Part shown: positions 41,226 to 43,167 of the stretch, one piece after another | Numbering within the stretch: the stretch's first letter is position 1 | How the letters are laid out: each line of letters opens with the position of its first letter | From: Acidimicrobiia bacterium | Lineage (GTDB): Bacteria > Actinomycetota > Acidimicrobiia > Acidimicrobiales > Poriferisodalaceae | Assembly: GCA_022820505.1 (NCBI GenBank) | Contig: JAJEFK010000013.1 | Span: 1-43,167 of the forward strand | Length of the DNA stretch: 43,167 nt | Direction of reading: 5' to 3' | Translations under genes and position numbers: made by a program | Notes under the pieces: generated by a model | What the model was told of the DNA's origin: nothing | Seen by the model: the letters and a program-made list of their open reading frames with translations, nothing else | Database searches by the model: none

Positions 41226-42425
41226 GTGTCGGTGACGAGGTCGCCGTTGAGGTACGTGGCGAAGGCACTGTCGACCGAGGGCGTGCCCCCGAGCGAGCTC
41301 GGCATGTCCATGGTGCCGCACCCGCTGATGTACCAGGAATTGGCGCACGATCCCGAGTACCAGATCTACAACGGGCGGCTGACGCCGGTGCGTTTCGCCG
41401 ACGTGTCGGCAACCGAGATGTACTGGAAGGTGCGCCGGGAAGTGATCTTGCGGCACACCGGCGAGCTGCCCATCGAGCTGGTCGGGCCTGATGCCGAGCG
41501 GCTGGCGGATCGGGTCTTCCCGAGGGATGTATCGAAGGTGCGCGTAGGTAGGTGCAGCTACCAATTCGCCTGCTACGACGACGGCGGCATGATCAATGAC
41601 GGCGTGTTGCTGCGACTGGCCCCCGACCGGTTCTGGATGGCCCAAGCCAACGGCGACCTATACAGCTGGTATCGGGCCCACGCTGCTGACCTCGATGTGG
41701 AGGTGCGTGACCCTGACGTGTGGGTCAGCCAGGTGCAGGGGCCTCGCTCGCTGGATGTGCTCGCCGCGGTGGTGGACGGTGGCCCGCCCGAACCGTTTCG
41801 CTATTTCGACATTGCCGAAGTGTCGATTGCCGGCCAGCCGCTGGTGATCACCCGCTCGGGATTCACCAACGAACTCGGATGGGAGTTCTACCTCGGCCCC
41901 GACATCGACCGTGAGGCGGTAGGGGATCGCATTCTCGAGGTGGGCCAGCGATTCGGCATGATCATCACCTCAGCCCAGGTGTTCCGAGCCCGCCGCATCG
42001 AGGCCGGACTGCTCAACGCCGGCGCAGACTTCGACCGCACGGTGACGCCGTTCGAAGCGGGCCTCGGCCGATTCGTCGATCTGGACAAGGACGACTTCGT
42101 CGGTAAGCAAGCGCTGCAACGCGCCGACCGCCGGTGCCGCACGTGGGGGCTGCGCACCGAAGGCGGCATCGCCCAGCTCGGCCGCACTCTGAGCAGCGAT
42201 GGCGTCGCCATCGGCCAAGTGACCTCCACCGGATGGTCGCCCTATCAACAGTGCGGCGTAGCCATCGCCCGCATGGACGACCCCGCCAACGGACCAGGCA
42301 CCCAGCTCGACGTCGAGTCTTTCGAGCGCCAGAAGCTGCGCGGCGAACTCTGCACGCTCCCGATGTACGACCCCGACCGCCTCATCCCAAGAGGCCACCT
42401 AGTCGACATCCCCAACCGCCGTTGA
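41226..42425 (+). CDS. GcvT-family aminomethyltransferase, DmdA-like
   Basis: This is a 399-residue tetrahydrofolate-dependent GcvT-fold protein. It has the order EMYWKVRREVILRH, SKVRVGRCSYQFACYDDGGM, LRLAPDRFWMAQANGDLYSW, and a late FEAGLGRFVDLDKDDFVGK. The overall layout resembles DMSP demethylase DmdA (VGRCxYxx, INDGVxL, WxxxANGDLY) as well as glycine cleavage T protein. With a DMSP-lyase-type gene in the same window, DmdA is a reasonable candidate, but it is not proven. The start is GTG at 41226; GTG at 41232 is also possible. Confidence 0.75.
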   Translation: MSVTRSPLRYVAKALSTEGVPPSELGMSMVPHPLMYQELAHDPEYQIYNGRLTPVRFADVSATEMYWKVRREVILRHTGELPIELVGPDAERLADRVFPRDVSKVRVGRCSYQFACYDDGGMINDGVLLRLAPDRFWMAQANGDLYSWYRAHAADLDVEVRDPDVWVSQVQGPRSLDVLAAVVDGGPPEPFRYFDIAEVSIAGQPLVITRSGFTNELGWEFYLGPDIDREAVGDRILEVGQRFGMIITSAQVFRARRIEAGLLNAGADFDRTVTPFEAGLGRFVDLDKDDFVGKQALQRADRRCRTWGLRTEGGIAQLGRTLSSDGVAIGQVTSTGWSPYQQCGVAIARMDDPANGPGTQLDVESFERQKLRGELCTLPMYDPDRLIPRGHLVDIPNRR

Positions 42426-42461
42426 CGGCAAGTTACCGGACACCCTGAGGAGCAGACAGCT

Positions 42462-42974
42462 ATGTGGCGGTCGTTGATTCGGGATGTTCCGGGGTTTCCT
42501 CGGGCGGGGGTGGTGTTCAAGGACATCACGCCTTTGCTGGGGGATCCGGACGGTTTGGCGGCGTGCGTGGCTGAGCTGGTGGAGCCGTTTGAGGACCAGG
42601 GTGTTGAGCTTGTTGCCGCACCGGAGGCCCGGGGGTTTGTGATTGGCGGGATGGCAGCGGATCGGCTCGACGCTGGGTTTGTGCCGTTGCGCAAGCCGGG
42701 GAAGCTGCCACGGCCGACGCTGGGTGCCGACTACGAGCTGGAGTACGGCGCAGAGCGCCTGGAAATGCACACCGATGCCATATCGGCTGGGGCACGCGTG
42801 CTGATCGTTGACGATGTGCTGGCCACCGGCGGCACTGCGGCTGCAGCGGCGCAGCTCGTCATGCAGGGCGGAGGCGAGCTTGTCGGCTTCTCGTTCATTG
42901 TCGAGCTTGCATTCCTTGACGGGCGCAACCGGCTTGGCGACGTACGCGTCGAGCCAGCGCTCGTCGTCGAGTAG
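42462..42974 (+). CDS. apt: Adenine phosphoribosyltransferase
   Basis: This is a 170-residue purine-salvage enzyme that makes AMP from adenine and PRPP. The PRPP-binding loop is VLIVDDVLATGGTAAAAA, and the family's N-terminal DVPGFPRAGVVFKDITPLL and APEARGFVIG match Apt. It is cytoplasmic. Codon use in the first 150 bases is unusually rich in GGG and TTG-type codons, but the frame is intact. Confidence 0.96.
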   Translation: MWRSLIRDVPGFPRAGVVFKDITPLLGDPDGLAACVAELVEPFEDQGVELVAAPEARGFVIGGMAADRLDAGFVPLRKPGKLPRPTLGADYELEYGAERLEMHTDAISAGARVLIVDDVLATGGTAAAAAQLVMQGGGELVGFSFIVELAFLDGRNRLGDVRVEPALVVE

Positions 42975-43076
42975 CCGACTGGACCGCTGCAGGCATGCCC
43001 AACGGTGCAGGCGCGTCGAGGCTCCACACGCGCTTACGGTGAGCGTGACCTGCTGATCCAGGAAGCGAGCCGATCC

Positions 43077-43167
43077 ATGCCCACACCGTCACCCAAGGTC
43101 ATGAGCGCCGAAGCGCAGAACCTCGTACGCAGGCCGAACTTCGCACATCTTGCAACCATCCGGGCCA
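43077..43167 (+). CDS. PPOX-family (F420/FMN split-barrel) protein, cut by edge
   Basis: Only the first 30 codons are visible, from an ATG at 43077 to the window edge. The start LVRRPNFAHLATIRA matches the N-terminus of pyridoxamine-phosphate-oxidase-like/F420-binding split-barrel proteins common in actinobacteria. A GGAAGCGAG stretch upstream may be the ribosome site. The cofactor and reaction cannot be seen from this fragment. Confidence 0.6.
   Translation, partial: MPTPSPKVMSAEAQNLVRRPNFAHLATIRA

Overview
The window reads as chromosome of a high-GC actinobacterium. Most genes have strong GC bias at third codon positions, and there are F420-type enzymes (two LLM-class oxidoreductases, a Ddn-like protein, a PPOX-family edge gene) and a furA-katG pair. 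A DMSP-lyase-type cupin, a DmdA-like GcvT protein, a haloalkane dehalogenase and several oxygenases suggest a marine or sponge-associated lineage such as Acidimicrobiia. The lineage is inference.

Layout. 1-8.0 kb: end of a copper P-type ATPase, an SDR, a rhodanese, a zinc alcohol dehydrogenase, a DMSP-lyase-type cupin, then furA-katG. 8.13-19.12 kb: an integrated element of about 11 kb and visibly lower GC. It has a P4-type integrase, an AlpA-type regulator, a VapE-like helicase, a primase with TOPRIM and zinc finger, a WhiB-like protein, a secreted HNH nuclease, a lipoprotein and small unknown genes. No capsid, terminase or conjugation gene is visible, so it looks like a phage satellite or mobilizable element. 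It sits inside a PhnD-like gene: joining the flanks at a shared 9-bp core restores an unbroken 277-codon frame. 19.8-28.9 kb: an LLM oxidoreductase, an (R)-amine-transaminase-like gene overlapping a redoxin gene with an in-frame TGA, a CoxL-like molybdenum hydroxylase, an SDR/LLM pair and a CaiB-type CoA transferase. 29.0-36.9 kb: a catabolic block (class II aldolase, Rieske oxygenase alpha and beta subunits, dihydrodiol-dehydrogenase-like SDR, P450, RidA, TauD/TfdA dioxygenase, haloalkane dehalogenase with an in-frame TGA, GNAT). 37.1-39.7 kb: a restriction-modification pair. 39.8-43.2 kb: PhyH-type dioxygenase, Ddn-like protein, GcvT/DmdA-like protein, apt and a PPOX-type gene cut by the edge.

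Main points. (1) Two host genes are each intact except for one in-frame TGA. In the redoxin the TGA takes the place of the first Cys of a CPPC active site and is followed by a hairpin with a GGUCG loop, as in bacterial SECIS elements; selenocysteine is the best reading. In the haloalkane dehalogenase the TGA lies 26 residues after the nucleophile Asp, exactly where DhlA has Cys150. This could be an undescribed selenoprotein family or a Trp/Cys-to-stop mutation. (2) The element carries a large palindrome translated in frame inside its helicase gene, a TOPRIM-then-zinc-finger primase, a recurring promoter box that gives leaderless starts, and a chain of stem-loops ending in a strong terminator that may be a small RNA.
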